The notes below the pieces were generated by a model. That model was not told the origin of the DNA and made no database searches. It saw nothing but the letters and a program-made list of their open reading frames with translations. 54,809 bases of DNA, taken from the NCBI RefSeq assembly GCF_050337105.1, contig NZ_JAKJSQ010000023.1:1-54809 (forward strand), read 5' to 3'. Below are positions 35,326 to 44,505 of the stretch, piece after piece. Numbering within the stretch: position 1 is the first letter of the stretch; every line of letters starts with the position of its first letter. The DNA is from Aliivibrio_A kagoshimensis. GTDB lineage: Bacteria > Pseudomonadota > Gammaproteobacteria > Enterobacterales > Vibrionaceae. The position numbers were made by a program, and so were the translations under genes.

Positions 35326-35808
35326 TTATACTTTCATTGATATTGCAGAAGTTGGGCAAATTGCAACGCAAGCTCCACATCCTGTGCACTTATCTCTATC
35401 CAGTTTCGGTTGAGCCACGTTTCCAATTGTTAATTGAAAGGTAATGGCCATCGGCTCGCAAAGCTCTGCACAACTACGACACTCCACCGATTTTGTTGCT
35501 AAACAGTCATCATTCATGGTCACTTTATGTCGCCATGCTGGGGCTACATCGAGATCAAACAGATTCTCGGGACACACATCACTGCATTTTTCACAAAAAG
35601 TACATTCACCTTTGGTAAAATCAACGCTAGGAAACCCACCGTCGCCCTTAATAATGATGTTGGTTTCACAAACCTCTACACATTGCCCACATCGAGTACA
35701 ATCATTAGTAAATGTATTCTGGTCGTGGACCCAAGGCATTCGTTGTTGAGTATCAATACTTTTTTCTGATGGACGTCTAAACAGGCGCCTCTTTGATAAA
35801 TCGACCAC
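35326..35808 (-). CDS. napF: NapF, ferredoxin-type maturation protein
   Basis: Cytoplasmic iron-sulfur protein (160 aa) that helps NapA maturation. Four Cys clusters are visible: CTRCGQCVEVC, CTFCEKCSDVCP, CRSCAELCEP with an upstream Cys, and CTGCGACVAICP. First gene of napFDABC; the promoter lies in the 246-nt region shared with narQ. Confidence 0.92.
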   Translation of the reverse strand: MVDLSKRRLFRRPSEKSIDTQQRMPWVHDQNTFTNDCTRCGQCVEVCETNIIIKGDGGFPSVDFTKGECTFCEKCSDVCPENLFDLDVAPAWRHKVTMNDDCLATKSVECRSCAELCEPMAITFQLTIGNVAQPKLDRDKCTGCGACVAICPTSAISMKV

Positions 35809-35947
35809 TATTTCTCCAACAACAGCTTAACGCAACACCCAATTAACAATGCATTAACCTTTAGAATACAACAATTAAGAGTATGACGTAATTTTAAAAG
35901 ATCGTATCAACGACGATATAACCAATTAGTGTTATTCCAGTTTAAAG

Positions 35948-35961
35948 TTGTTTTAGATCAA
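35948..35961. promoter_or_regulatory. FNR-like binding site in the nap-narQ intergenic region
   Basis: TTGTTTTAGATCAA matches 9 of 10 defined bases of the FNR consensus TTGAT-N4-ATCAA. It lies 140 nt before napF and about 94 nt before narQ, so it could serve either. Anaerobic FNR control of nap is established elsewhere. No convincing NarP heptamer pair was found by eye. Confidence 0.55.
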
Positions 35962-36054
35962 TTTTACTAACCATCCCTACTCACAAATTTAACAATTGCT
36001 CTCTTCTGTTTGATATATTTCAATTTACATATTTTACTAACCAGAGAGTAAACA

Positions 36055-37755
36055 TTGCCTAACACCAACACCACGGTTACCAGTACAGTTGCAAGAGTGA
36101 TGATTCTAATTCTAATTCTCTCCTTAACGACTACAAGTGTAGCCCTTCTCACCCTTTCTTCTAGTTTAAAAGATGCGGCTGCGGTGAACGTCTCTGGCTC
36201 ATTAAGAATGCAAAGTTATCGGTTGGCGCTTGATATTGAAACGCAATCTCCTCTTCTGGAACAACACTTAGCCAGTTTTGTCCAGTCACTGGAATCCCCC
36301 TCTCTGACCTCAGTAGAAAACATGTTGATCCCAGCGCATATTGAACAGCAGTACCACCATATTTTGTACCGCTGGACCCTACTAGAGCCTATGCTCCAAC
36401 ATCAGAATAAACAGGCCTATTTGCAGGAAGTGTCTCAATTTGTCGAAGAGATTGATCTCTTTGTTTTCCAGCTGCAGCAGTTATCGGAGAATAAGTTAAA
36501 AATACTCTCTTTAATCGGAGGGGCTGGTTTAGGTCTGATTTTCATTGCCACTCTTTTCATCATTCGTTTCACCCAGAAAAAAATTGTTTACCCTCTTAAC
36601 CAGCTTGTCGCTGCAAGCAAAGAGATGAAACAGGGAAACTTTAACTTAATGGTCAATATTCCGGGAGATAACGAAATTGCGCGGCTCGGCCACACATTTA
36701 ATCGGATGGCGAAAGAGCTAGGAGACAGTTATCACCACCTAGAGCAGACCGTTGAAAATAAGACTCGAAAAGTCAGCCAAGCAAACAGCTCTCTTCAGGT
36801 GCTTTATCAATGTTCACAGCAGCTATCAGAATCTGAACTAAGCCAAGAAAACTTTCAAATCATGTTAAACACCCTAGTAAAAACTGAAGGATTAATCGCC
36901 GTAAAACTGACCGTCGAAGAGGACAATGGGGCGGTTTGGGAAATTCATGCCGGCGAGCCTCTCCCACAAGAGTGGCACAAAGAGCCACTTATTCTGGATG
37001 GCGAAACATTAGGTTATCTCTCTTGGCAATATGAGCTCCCTTGTCCCGACCAAGATCTCATCCTCAATGTGGTGAATATTCTGAGCCGAGGCCTCTATTA
37101 CAATCAATCACAAAAACAGTCGCAACAGTTGCTACTAATGGATGAGCGCGCTGCGATTGCTCGAGAATTGCATGATTCCCTTGCCCAAGCGCTCTCCTAT
37201 CTCAAGATTCAAACTACCGTGTTGAAACGTCAAATTGGTCATTGTGACTGTGCCAATACCGAAGAGACCAATGCAACCTTAAACGAGTTGGATGAAGGAC
37301 TAAAAAGTGCCTACCAAGAGTTAAGGGAACTGCTCAGTACCTTCCGATTAACCATTAAGGAGACCAATTTTAATGACGCCTTAGAAGAGATATTAAAGCC
37401 ACTAACAAAACAGAGTGATGCCACAATTTCGGTAAATAACAGCCTATCTTCAATACCATTAGATGCACACCATCACGTACATCTGTTACAGTTAATCAGG
37501 GAAGGCGTTTTAAATGCGATTAAACATTCGACAGCCACTAAGATATCCATCATAAGTGAGCAAATCGATGATCATGGTCATATCACCATCACCGATAACG
37601 GAACAGGTTTTGACTCTAGCATTAATAAAACAAATCACTATGGTCTATCCATTATGCAAGAGAGAGCCAACCGAATTAATGGCGAAATATCCATTAAGTC
37701 TGAGCCGAACTTAGGTTGCCAAATACGCTTAGTGTTCCCATTACATATTCAATAA
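36055..37755 (+). CDS. narQ: NarQ, nitrate/nitrite sensor histidine kinase
   Basis: Membrane sensor kinase (566 aa) with a TTG start. GAGAG sits six nt upstream, and starting later would cut into the first TM (VMILILILSLTTTSVALLTL). The periplasmic P-box NVSGSLRMQSYRLALDIE that binds nitrate is intact. A second TM at about 155-178, HAMP, central module, HisKA_3 with H373 (ARELHDSLAQALSYLKI) and the ATPase domain (N-box NAIKHS, G-box DNGTGF) follow. It is in operon with narP 15 nt downstream and divergent from nap. Confidence 0.93.
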   Translation: MPNTNTTVTSTVARVMILILILSLTTTSVALLTLSSSLKDAAAVNVSGSLRMQSYRLALDIETQSPLLEQHLASFVQSLESPSLTSVENMLIPAHIEQQYHHILYRWTLLEPMLQHQNKQAYLQEVSQFVEEIDLFVFQLQQLSENKLKILSLIGGAGLGLIFIATLFIIRFTQKKIVYPLNQLVAASKEMKQGNFNLMVNIPGDNEIARLGHTFNRMAKELGDSYHHLEQTVENKTRKVSQANSSLQVLYQCSQQLSESELSQENFQIMLNTLVKTEGLIAVKLTVEEDNGAVWEIHAGEPLPQEWHKEPLILDGETLGYLSWQYELPCPDQDLILNVVNILSRGLYYNQSQKQSQQLLLMDERAAIARELHDSLAQALSYLKIQTTVLKRQIGHCDCANTEETNATLNELDEGLKSAYQELRELLSTFRLTIKETNFNDALEEILKPLTKQSDATISVNNSLSSIPLDAHHHVHLLQLIREGVLNAIKHSTATKISIISEQIDDHGHITITDNGTGFDSSINKTNHYGLSIMQERANRINGEISIKSEPNLGCQIRLVFPLHIQ

Positions 37756-37770
37756 TTAGGAGAAGTAACA

Positions 37771-38388
37771 ATGTGGAATGTAGTCATTGTTGATGATCAC
37801 CCGTTAATGAGAAGAGGGATTGGTCAACTGCTATCCTACGAGCCCGAGTTTACCCTTATTGGGGAGGCAAGCAATGGCGCAGATGCGGTCGCTCTTATTC
37901 AGCAAGAGGAACCAGATTTAATTCTCCTAGATCTCAATATGAAAGGGATGTCAGGTTTAGATACCCTCAATGCTTTACGAGAGTTAGATATCACCTCAAC
38001 CATTATCATTCTCACGGTTTCAGATAGCCGACAAGATGTTAAAACCTTAATTGAAGCTGGTGCGGATGGTTACCTGTTAAAAGATACTGACCCTGATGAT
38101 CTCATCACTCTATTAAAAGATGCGATGCAGGGCAGTGCGGTATTTTCAAAACAGTTAAAAGAGTACTTGCATCAAACCACTGAAATGGATGAACTACTTG
38201 CTTCTCTCACCAAGCGTGAAACCGAGATTCTTCAAGAGGTATCAAAAGGTTTCCGAAACAAGCAAATTGCTGATCGACTGTTTATCTCTGAAGCAACCGT
38301 CAAAGTTCACATGAAAAGTTTACTTAAAAAATTAAAAGTTCAATCCCGAGTTGCCGCGACACTCCTCTATATTGAATCACAAGAATAA
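37771..38388 (+). CDS. narP: NarP, nitrate/nitrite response regulator
   Basis: Response regulator (205 aa): receiver domain with D54 as phosphoacceptor (LILLDLNMKG) and Lys in YLLKDTDP, then a LuxR-type HTH (LTKRETEILQEVSKGFRNKQIADRLFISEATVKVHMKSLLKKL). Partner of NarQ. Likely activates the divergent nap operon. Its stop overlaps the start of the next gene (TAATG). Confidence 0.93.
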   Translation: MWNVVIVDDHPLMRRGIGQLLSYEPEFTLIGEASNGADAVALIQQEEPDLILLDLNMKGMSGLDTLNALRELDITSTIIILTVSDSRQDVKTLIEAGADGYLLKDTDPDDLITLLKDAMQGSAVFSKQLKEYLHQTTEMDELLASLTKRETEILQEVSKGFRNKQIADRLFISEATVKVHMKSLLKKLKVQSRVAATLLYIESQE

Positions 38389-38741
38389 TGTTTAAAAAGT
38401 ACTTCGTTTTACTGACTGTCTCACTGTTGCTGGTTGGGTGCTCCACCTTTGAAGCATCCAACTTGGCCCCACCAGTTGATGGCTCTAACTCAGTTCAAAT
38501 CCATTTTGATCGAAATGGGATTATCAATCGATGCGAGTGGGTCAAGGAACTCATCGGTAGCGAAGGGCATTGGTATACTTACCTTTTCATCTCCAATAAC
38601 CAATTGGTTCAATCCAGTATTACACAGTTAAAAAACCAAGCTTATGAGGCTGGCGCCGATACCGTTGTGATTTTTGAACCTTTCTATTTCAGTACTTCCG
38701 TCACCCTTCTTGGCAATGCCTACGCCTGCAATAATAGATAA
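38388..38741 (+). CDS. Small lipoprotein, DUF4156-like
   Basis: 117-aa lipoprotein: signal peptide with lipobox LLVGC (Cys18). The mature domain has GSEGHWYTYLFISNNQL, LKNQAYEAGADTVVI and a near-C-terminal Cys (AYACNNR), which with Cys at residue about 47 could form a disulfide. This pattern resembles DUF4156/RcsF-like proteins; the family call is moderate. The ATG overlaps the narP stop by one base, so it is translated with the nitrate regulator. Confidence 0.6.
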   Translation: MFKKYFVLLTVSLLLVGCSTFEASNLAPPVDGSNSVQIHFDRNGIINRCEWVKELIGSEGHWYTYLFISNNQLVQSSITQLKNQAYEAGADTVVIFEPFYFSTSVTLLGNAYACNNR

Positions 38742-38843
38742 TATTCATTTTATGCTGGTATCACTGATCAAATCTCGCTATAAATAGTGTTTACATTACC
38801 GATACTGGTATATCTCCATCGCATTTCTATATAGGTCAGATTC

Positions 38844-39191
38844 ATGTCAACAACGATGTTTGGAATCAAAAACTGCGACACCATCAAAAAAGCCCGTAAA
38901 TGGTTAGAAGCTGAAAATATCGATTTTTCATTTCATGACTACCGAGTTGATGGCATCAATGAAGAGATGGTACGGACGTTTATCTCTGAGTTGGGTGTAG
39001 AGGCCGTGGTTAATAAACGCGGAACGACCTATCGTCAGTTAAGTGATGAGCAGAAAGCTAACCTTAATAGTGATACCGCCATCCCCCTACTGCTTGAAAG
39101 CCCCGCGATGATTAAACGTCCACTATTAATTCATAACGACCACTACTTTCTCGGGTTTAAGCCTGCCCAATATCAAGAAATTTTCAGTTAA
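38844..39191 (+). CDS. YffB/Spx-ArsC family reductase-like protein
   Basis: Thioredoxin-fold ArsC-like protein (115 aa). The N-terminal Cys lies in GIKNCDTIKKARKWL, followed by VNKRGTTYRQL and IKRPLL, the family's Arg region. YffB-type proteins accept glutathione and their physiological substrate is unknown. It lies 35 nt before dapE, the same order as in E. coli, and is probably co-transcribed. Confidence 0.85.
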   Translation: MSTTMFGIKNCDTIKKARKWLEAENIDFSFHDYRVDGINEEMVRTFISELGVEAVVNKRGTTYRQLSDEQKANLNSDTAIPLLLESPAMIKRPLLIHNDHYFLGFKPAQYQEIFS

Positions 39192-39226
39192 TCAGTAATC
39201 ACATTTAGAAAAGGATTTTTCGCTCT

Positions 39227-40360
39227 ATGTCAGATAGCCCTGTACTTGATCTTGCCATCGACCTTCTACAACGCCAATCAGTAACCCCGATTGATGCTGG
39301 TTGCCAAGAACTTATGATTCAACGTTTAGAAGCACTCGGTTTTACCATTGAAGAGATGGTTTTTGAAGATACCACTAATTTCTGGGCCCGACGTGGCACT
39401 CAAGCCCCACTATTCACTTTTGCAGGCCACACGGATGTGGTACCGAGTGGTGATATCAAACAGTGGAAAACCCCCCCGTTTGAACCCACTATTATTGGCG
39501 ACTACCTTTATGCCCGTGGTGCTGCTGATATGAAAGGTTCTCTTGCCTGTATGGTCGTTGCGGTTGAACGGTTTATTGCAGAACATCCAGACCATAAAGG
39601 GTCCATCGCTTTTTTGATCACCTCAGATGAAGAGGGGCCATTCATTAATGGTACAACTCGCGTCGTCGATACATTAACAGAGCGAAATGAGCTTATCGAT
39701 ATGTGTATTGTCGGTGAGCCGTCCAGCACATACGCTGTGGGTGACGTGGTAAAAAATGGTCGAAGAGGCTCAATGACAGGTGACTTGATTATTGAAGGAA
39801 TACAGGGACATGTCGCTTACCCTCAACTAGCGAACAACCCTATCCATCAATCATTACATGCCATCGCGGAGCTGACTGAGACCATTTGGGATAATGGCAA
39901 TGAGTACTTCCCACCCACCAGCTTCCAGATCCCAAATGTCGCGGCAGGTACAGGGGCTTCTAACGTCATTCCTGGTGAGTTTCATGTTCAATTCAATTTG
40001 CGATTCTCAACAGAAGTGACACCTGCTGAGATCAAAAAACGTATCTACGCCATTTTAGATTCTCACCAGTTAAAATATAAGATTGATTGGACACTTAATG
40101 GTTTACCATTTTTAACAGACACTGGTGATCTACTCAATGCGGTGGTAAGTGCCGTCGATAAAGTGAACGGTCATCGACCTGAACTTCTAACGACAGGAGG
40201 AACGTCTGATGGCCGGTTTATCGCTCAAATGGGTGCCCAAGTGATTGAACTCGGACCGGTTAACGCCACCATTCATAAGGTGAATGAGTGCGTGAAAATT
40301 GATGATCTTGAAAAGCTCACTGATATGTATCAGAAAGTGCTTGATAACCTCTTTGCATGA
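39227..40360 (+). CDS. dapE: DapE, succinyl-diaminopimelate desuccinylase
   Basis: Zinc enzyme of lysine and peptidoglycan precursor synthesis (377 aa). Metal ligands and catalytic Glu are in place: H68 (FAGHTDVVP), D101 (GAADMKGS), E135/E136 (TSDEEGP), E164 region (VGEPSS) and a C-terminal His (NATIHKVNE). The stop overlaps the next gene's ATG (ATGA). Confidence 0.96.
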   Translation: MSDSPVLDLAIDLLQRQSVTPIDAGCQELMIQRLEALGFTIEEMVFEDTTNFWARRGTQAPLFTFAGHTDVVPSGDIKQWKTPPFEPTIIGDYLYARGAADMKGSLACMVVAVERFIAEHPDHKGSIAFLITSDEEGPFINGTTRVVDTLTERNELIDMCIVGEPSSTYAVGDVVKNGRRGSMTGDLIIEGIQGHVAYPQLANNPIHQSLHAIAELTETIWDNGNEYFPPTSFQIPNVAAGTGASNVIPGEFHVQFNLRFSTEVTPAEIKKRIYAILDSHQLKYKIDWTLNGLPFLTDTGDLLNAVVSAVDKVNGHRPELLTTGGTSDGRFIAQMGAQVIELGPVNATIHKVNECVKIDDLEKLTDMYQKVLDNLFA

Positions 40361-41046
40361 CCACTAACCTAATAACTTCAGCACAACTAAGTGGCCATAA
40401 CCGTGGCCACTTAACCCCACTTCGTTGTACGCCATCTCGACTACTGCACACTCACGTGCATCCCCCTTTTATCGAACTAAAGGCAGCAGCTAAACAAGCG
40501 GGCTTTGATCTGATGATTGCCAGTAGTTTTAGAGATTTTGAACGCCAACAACAGATTTGGAACAATAAGTACTTAGGCCATTCACCCATTTTAGATGCGC
40601 AAAGCCAGCCTATTGCAATCGACACCCTTTCTGACATTGAAAAGATTGATGCGATCCTACGTTGGTCTGCTTTACCCGGCGCCAGTCGACATCATTGGGG
40701 AACCGATCTTGACCTCTACGCTGGCAATACCTTACCAAAGGGTACCTCACTACAGTTAGAGCCGTGGGAGTATCAAACCGGACATCAGGCAGAATTCAGT
40801 CAGTGGCTCTCTGAGAATATTGACTCGTTTGGCTTCTTTCTTCCTTACCACCACCATCAACAAGGTGTTGCTCAAGAGCCGTGGCACGTAAGCTACTACC
40901 CGTTAAGTGCCCCCTTTCTCAACCTGCTCACTATTGAGCGACTAGAGTCGACAATAATAAGTAGTCAGATCGCGGGCAAAGAATCTGTGTTATCTAATTT
41001 AGAAAGGATCTATACTCAATACGTCCTCAATATTTGCCATCGATAG
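40357..41046 (+). CDS. M15-family D-alanyl-D-alanine carboxypeptidase
   Basis: LAS/VanY-type peptidase (229 aa). Motifs: SSFRDFERQQQIW (substrate-binding region), zinc ligands His and Asp in SRHHWGTDLDL, and the catalytic Glu with third ligand in EPWHVSYY. No signal peptide is seen, so export route or cytoplasmic role is unclear. Coupled to dapE by a 4-nt overlap. Confidence 0.85.
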   Translation: MTTNLITSAQLSGHNRGHLTPLRCTPSRLLHTHVHPPFIELKAAAKQAGFDLMIASSFRDFERQQQIWNNKYLGHSPILDAQSQPIAIDTLSDIEKIDAILRWSALPGASRHHWGTDLDLYAGNTLPKGTSLQLEPWEYQTGHQAEFSQWLSENIDSFGFFLPYHHHQQGVAQEPWHVSYYPLSAPFLNLLTIERLESTIISSQIAGKESVLSNLERIYTQYVLNICHR

Positions 41047-41055
41047 GAGAACGGT

Positions 41056-41250
41056 ATGGATTTTCTTACCAATTTCTGGGTTGTATTAATCATTGTGTTC
41101 GCTTTTTTATTTGGCAATATTGCTGCATTTCGCTATGCCGATAAACTCAATGTCGGTCGACATATCAAAGGCTACAAAAAAAAATATGTCCCACAAGAGA
41201 GCGACATAGAGAAGAAAGAGTCGTCATCACCGGCTGACAGCGACCAATAA
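41056..41250 (+). CDS. DUF2897 small membrane protein
   Basis: 64 aa: one N-terminal TM (FWVVLIIVFAFLFGNIAAF) then YADKLNVGRHIKGYKKKY, the DUF2897 signature, and an acidic/Ser tail. Function unknown. Last gene of the yffB-dapE unit; E. coli has a relative in the same place. Confidence 0.83.
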   Translation: MDFLTNFWVVLIIVFAFLFGNIAAFRYADKLNVGRHIKGYKKKYVPQESDIEKKESSSPADSDQ

Positions 41251-41251
41251 A

Positions 41252-41274
41252 AATGGCGCCACAAAGGCGCCATT
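41252..41274. terminator. Terminator between DUF2897 and bamC
   Basis: Stem AATGGCGCC (41252-41260) / GGCGCCATT (41266-41274), ACAAA loop. The T run lies on the minus strand, so it mainly ends bamC; it may also end the rightward unit. Confidence 0.82.
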
Positions 41275-41292
41275 CAATAATAACGATTATTG

Positions 41293-42336
41293 CTACTCTG
41301 TAGTAGAAGACGCGTTATTCGCCCTTTCAATCACTGCCGCTAATACCGGAACAATACTTTCAAGAACCGCTTCATTCACCGGTTTACCTGTGCCATCAGT
41401 AATATTGATCGAGGTTCGGTTACCCAAATCACCTAATTGAAGGTTATAACTGCTTCTTTCAAACGAGATGGGTTTTGTGCCAATACTCTCCCAAAACTCG
41501 TCGTCAGGCGCTTTATACTTCACCTTCATCGTCCCTTGAGAACGATTTCTCTCTTCAAGGGTCAGACCGAGAATAGGAAGGAGTTCAGGTAGACGCTGCC
41601 ACACTACGTTGTACGGCGCACGAGCAATAATAATCGGTAATCCACTACGATCTTGCCCCATACTGATTGGTATCTTCTTCACCAGTTCTTCAGCACGTAC
41701 TCTTGCCTCTTCACGTAACTCTTGATCGTATGAAGAGGTGATTAAATTAACCATCAACGTGTTGTAGCGCTCTTTATTCGCATCGGACGGAGCGACATTT
41801 TTTCCATCCTCTTCCCAATCAATTTGAGAGACGCTGAAACCATGACGAGAACTCTGATTTACCTTCACAATGCTTGAGCGGCTACGAAGTATTTTCTCTT
41901 CATCCGCTGATACCCAAGTAAACCAATCGGTATCAATGCGGTCATCGGTTTGAGTTCGGATCGGTACATTACTTGTTTCAACCATCGTTAAAATGGTTTT
42001 CCATACACGATCTAAATCCTCTTCACGCGCCAACCAAAGTGTTACATCCCCTTCGTGGGTCTCTGCTCGAGCACCAGGGATGAGCTGTAAAATTTGTTGA
42101 GGTGGTCGAATATCAACATCTCTGCCAATGCCACCTCTAAAGTCACCTGCTGGAATAACATACTGAGGGTACTGCTCTTTTCGAGTGCCCTCAGGCTGAT
42201 TCCACTCTTTAAGAGGCTCTGTCTCCAAATAATTAAAGTCTTGCTTTGGTTGTCTGCGCTCTTCAGCACTTCCTGCGCACCCTGCTAATACTGCAGTGAC
42301 AAGAACAGTAACCACACAACGATTGTTCAAATTCAT
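41293..42336 (-). CDS. bamC: BamC, outer-membrane assembly lipoprotein
   Basis: Component of the BAM complex (347 aa). Lipobox LAGC (Cys20), then the unstructured region with KQDFNYLETEPLKEWNQPEG that binds BamD, and two helix-grip domains. Downstream of dapA with a 13-nt gap, the conserved gammaproteobacterial pair. Confidence 0.92.
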   Translation of the reverse strand: MNLNNRCVVTVLVTAVLAGCAGSAEERRQPKQDFNYLETEPLKEWNQPEGTRKEQYPQYVIPAGDFRGGIGRDVDIRPPQQILQLIPGARAETHEGDVTLWLAREEDLDRVWKTILTMVETSNVPIRTQTDDRIDTDWFTWVSADEEKILRSRSSIVKVNQSSRHGFSVSQIDWEEDGKNVAPSDANKERYNTLMVNLITSSYDQELREEARVRAEELVKKIPISMGQDRSGLPIIIARAPYNVVWQRLPELLPILGLTLEERNRSQGTMKVKYKAPDDEFWESIGTKPISFERSSYNLQLGDLGNRTSINITDGTGKPVNEAVLESIVPVLAAVIERANNASSTTE

Positions 42337-42349
42337 TTAAAATCCTAAA

Positions 42350-43228
42350 TTACAGCACACCAGCATCAACAAGAGCTTGTGCAACAATAGGTTGAGCTTC
42401 ACTGCTCAACTCAGTCATGGGTAAGCGAATCACGCCCGTTTCAATTAATCCTAATTTATGCGCAGCCCATTTCACGGGAATAGGGTTAGACTCAGCAAAC
42501 AGGTTGGTGTGTAGAGTCATCAACCTCTCATTAATCACACTCGCTTCCGCAAATTGGCCCGCCAGAGCTAATTTCATCATTTTTGCCATGTCAGCAGCCG
42601 CAATATTTGCAGTCACAGAAATAACACCTTTCCCTCCAGCCTTGATGAAATCGAGGGCAGTCGCGTCATCCCCGGTAAGTTGGATAAACGATTCGCCACA
42701 AAGTTCACGAGTAATTGCCACTCTCGAGAGATCGGCAGTTGCATCTTTGATCGCTACCACATTTTTAAACTCAGCCAAACGAGCCACAGTCTCAGGCAAC
42801 AAGTCAACGGCAGTACGACCTGGAACATTATAGAGAATCTGAGGGACGTCCGTAGATTCTGATATGGCTTTATAGTGCTGAAATAGCCCTTCTTGAGTCG
42901 GTTTATTATAATAAGGTGTCACACTCAAGCAGCCAGCAACACCGGTATCTCTAAATAACTTACTCAGAGTCACCGCTTCATGAGTGGCATTCGCTCCAGT
43001 TCCTGCCAATACAGGGATTCGACCATCTGCATACTCTAATGTTTTCATTACCACTTTTACGTGCTCTTCAACACTTAATGTCGCTGACTCACCAGTTGTT
43101 CCAACCGCGATGATGCCATCAGTACCTGCATCAACATGATATTCAACCAGTTTTTTTATTCCAGAAAGATCAACTTCGCCATATTTATCAAGCGGGGTAA
43201 CTACTGCAACTAGGCTTCCAGAAAACAT
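42350..43228 (-). CDS. dapA: DapA, 4-hydroxy-tetrahydrodipicolinate synthase
   Basis: First committed enzyme of diaminopimelate/lysine synthesis (292 aa). Schiff-base Lys161 (VVAIKDAT), Tyr133 (YNVPGRT) and the GTTGES loop are intact. AGGAGAAAG precedes the ATG. No lysine riboswitch is visible in the 183-nt divergent region shared with gcvR. Confidence 0.96.
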   Translation of the reverse strand: MFSGSLVAVVTPLDKYGEVDLSGIKKLVEYHVDAGTDGIIAVGTTGESATLSVEEHVKVVMKTLEYADGRIPVLAGTGANATHEAVTLSKLFRDTGVAGCLSVTPYYNKPTQEGLFQHYKAISESTDVPQILYNVPGRTAVDLLPETVARLAEFKNVVAIKDATADLSRVAITRELCGESFIQLTGDDATALDFIKAGGKGVISVTANIAAADMAKMMKLALAGQFAEASVINERLMTLHTNLFAESNPIPVKWAAHKLGLIETGVIRLPMTELSSEAQPIVAQALVDAGVL

Positions 43229-43411
43229 GTCTTTCTCCTAAATTCAATTAGCTCCATGTTACGTTTCACTCTCACTAAAAACAAGATCACATAAACGCAT
43301 CAAAGCAGTTAATTATTAAATTTTTCATACCGATCGCAACTTGCTGCCTTATCAGTATTTCCAAAGCTGTGTTAATATAGAGCGGTCTTTGTCAACCATG
43401 AAACGGAAAGC

Positions 43412-43942
43412 ATGTCTCATCATCTAGTAATTACAGCAATTGGTACTGATCGACCTGGAATCTCAAACGAATTTATACATCTTGTTACCCAAATGGGGTG
43501 TAACGTCATTGATAGCCGTATTGCCATGTTCGGTAACGAATTCACCATTATTATGCTGCTTTCTGGGACGGCAAATGCCATCAGTAAAGTCGAGTCGACC
43601 TTACCTATCATGGGGCAAGACAGTGATACCATCACCATGATGAAACGAACCTCCCCTCACACCGAGCTTAATTATGAATACAGTGCCGAAGCGATCATCG
43701 AGTCCGATGACAGGCCGGGGATTACAGAACAGATCACCCACTTCTTCGCCACAAAAAATATTGATATCTCGTCACTCAGTGCCAAAACAATGCTTGATGA
43801 AGAGTCTAATCTTGATAAATTTCATATGCAGCTTGCGGTTCGCCTTGATGACAGCTGCAACTTGATGCAACTCCAAGAAGAGTTTGAAGCGCACTGTTTA
43901 AAGCTAAAAGTAAAATCCTCCATTAACTTTATCAAACACTAA
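43412..43942 (+). CDS. gcvR: GcvR, glycine cleavage repressor-type ACT protein
   Basis: Two ACT domains in tandem (176 aa): residues about 5-75 (ITAIGTDRPGISNEFIHLV) and 90-175 (AIIESDDRPGITEQITHFF). GcvR binds GcvA and modulates the glycine-cleavage genes. Divergent from dapA, followed by bcp after 21 nt. Confidence 0.9.
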   Translation: MSHHLVITAIGTDRPGISNEFIHLVTQMGCNVIDSRIAMFGNEFTIIMLLSGTANAISKVESTLPIMGQDSDTITMMKRTSPHTELNYEYSAEAIIESDDRPGITEQITHFFATKNIDISSLSAKTMLDEESNLDKFHMQLAVRLDDSCNLMQLQEEFEAHCLKLKVKSSINFIKH

Positions 43943-43963
43943 ACCTCACTTTTAGGGATAATC

Positions 43964-44434
43964 ATGAATACACTAACGGCCGGTAGTCCAGCACCTAACT
44001 TCACGCTACTTGATCAAGATGGGAAATCCGTTTCTCTCAATGACTTTGCGGGGAAAAAAGTTCTGTTCTACTTCTACCCAAAAGCGATGACTCCTGGATG
44101 TACTGTTCAAGCTCAAGGGCTGCGTGACACTAAAGCCGAGTTAGATGCACATAACGTTGTGGTTCTCGGTGTGAGTATTGACCCGGTAAAACGTTTGGGT
44201 AAATTCATCGAACGTGACAGCTTAAATTTCTCTCTATTGTCTGATGAAGACCATGCCGTAGCTGAACAATTTGGCGTATGGGGTGAGAAGAAATTTATGG
44301 GGAAAATTTATGATGGCCTGCATAGACTTAGCTTCTTGATCAATGAACAAGGGGTGATTGAACATGTGTTTAATAAGTTTAAAACCAAAACTCACCATGA
44401 AGTGGTATTGGATTATTTAAATCAAAACGCCTAG
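43964..44434 (+). CDS. bcp: Bcp, thiol peroxidase (PrxQ type)
   Basis: Peroxiredoxin (156 aa) that reduces hydroperoxides. The peroxidatic Cys is C46 in TPGCTVQAQ. The resolving Cys found five residues later in E. coli Bcp is Gln51 here, and no other Cys is present, so it probably acts as a one-Cys enzyme resolved by an external thiol. FGVWGEKKFMGKIYDGLHRLSFLI is conserved. Operon with gcvR. Confidence 0.93.
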   Translation: MNTLTAGSPAPNFTLLDQDGKSVSLNDFAGKKVLFYFYPKAMTPGCTVQAQGLRDTKAELDAHNVVVLGVSIDPVKRLGKFIERDSLNFSLLSDEDHAVAEQFGVWGEKKFMGKIYDGLHRLSFLINEQGVIEHVFNKFKTKTHHEVVLDYLNQNA

Positions 44435-44454
44435 TTTCAAATATACAGAACCTA

Positions 44455-44490
44455 AAAAAACGCGATAGCATCACTGCTATCGCGTTTTTT
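44455..44490. terminator. Bidirectional terminator, bcp / perM
   Basis: Perfect 16-bp stem from six A through CGCGATAGCA to its complement and six T, TCAC loop; between convergent genes. Confidence 0.93.
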
Positions 44491-44505
44491 ATTATCTACG
44501 TTCGC

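Noticed and set aside
43229..43411. Lysine riboswitch before dapA
   Set aside because: The leader is too short and shows no L-box features; only a likely promoter and RBS.
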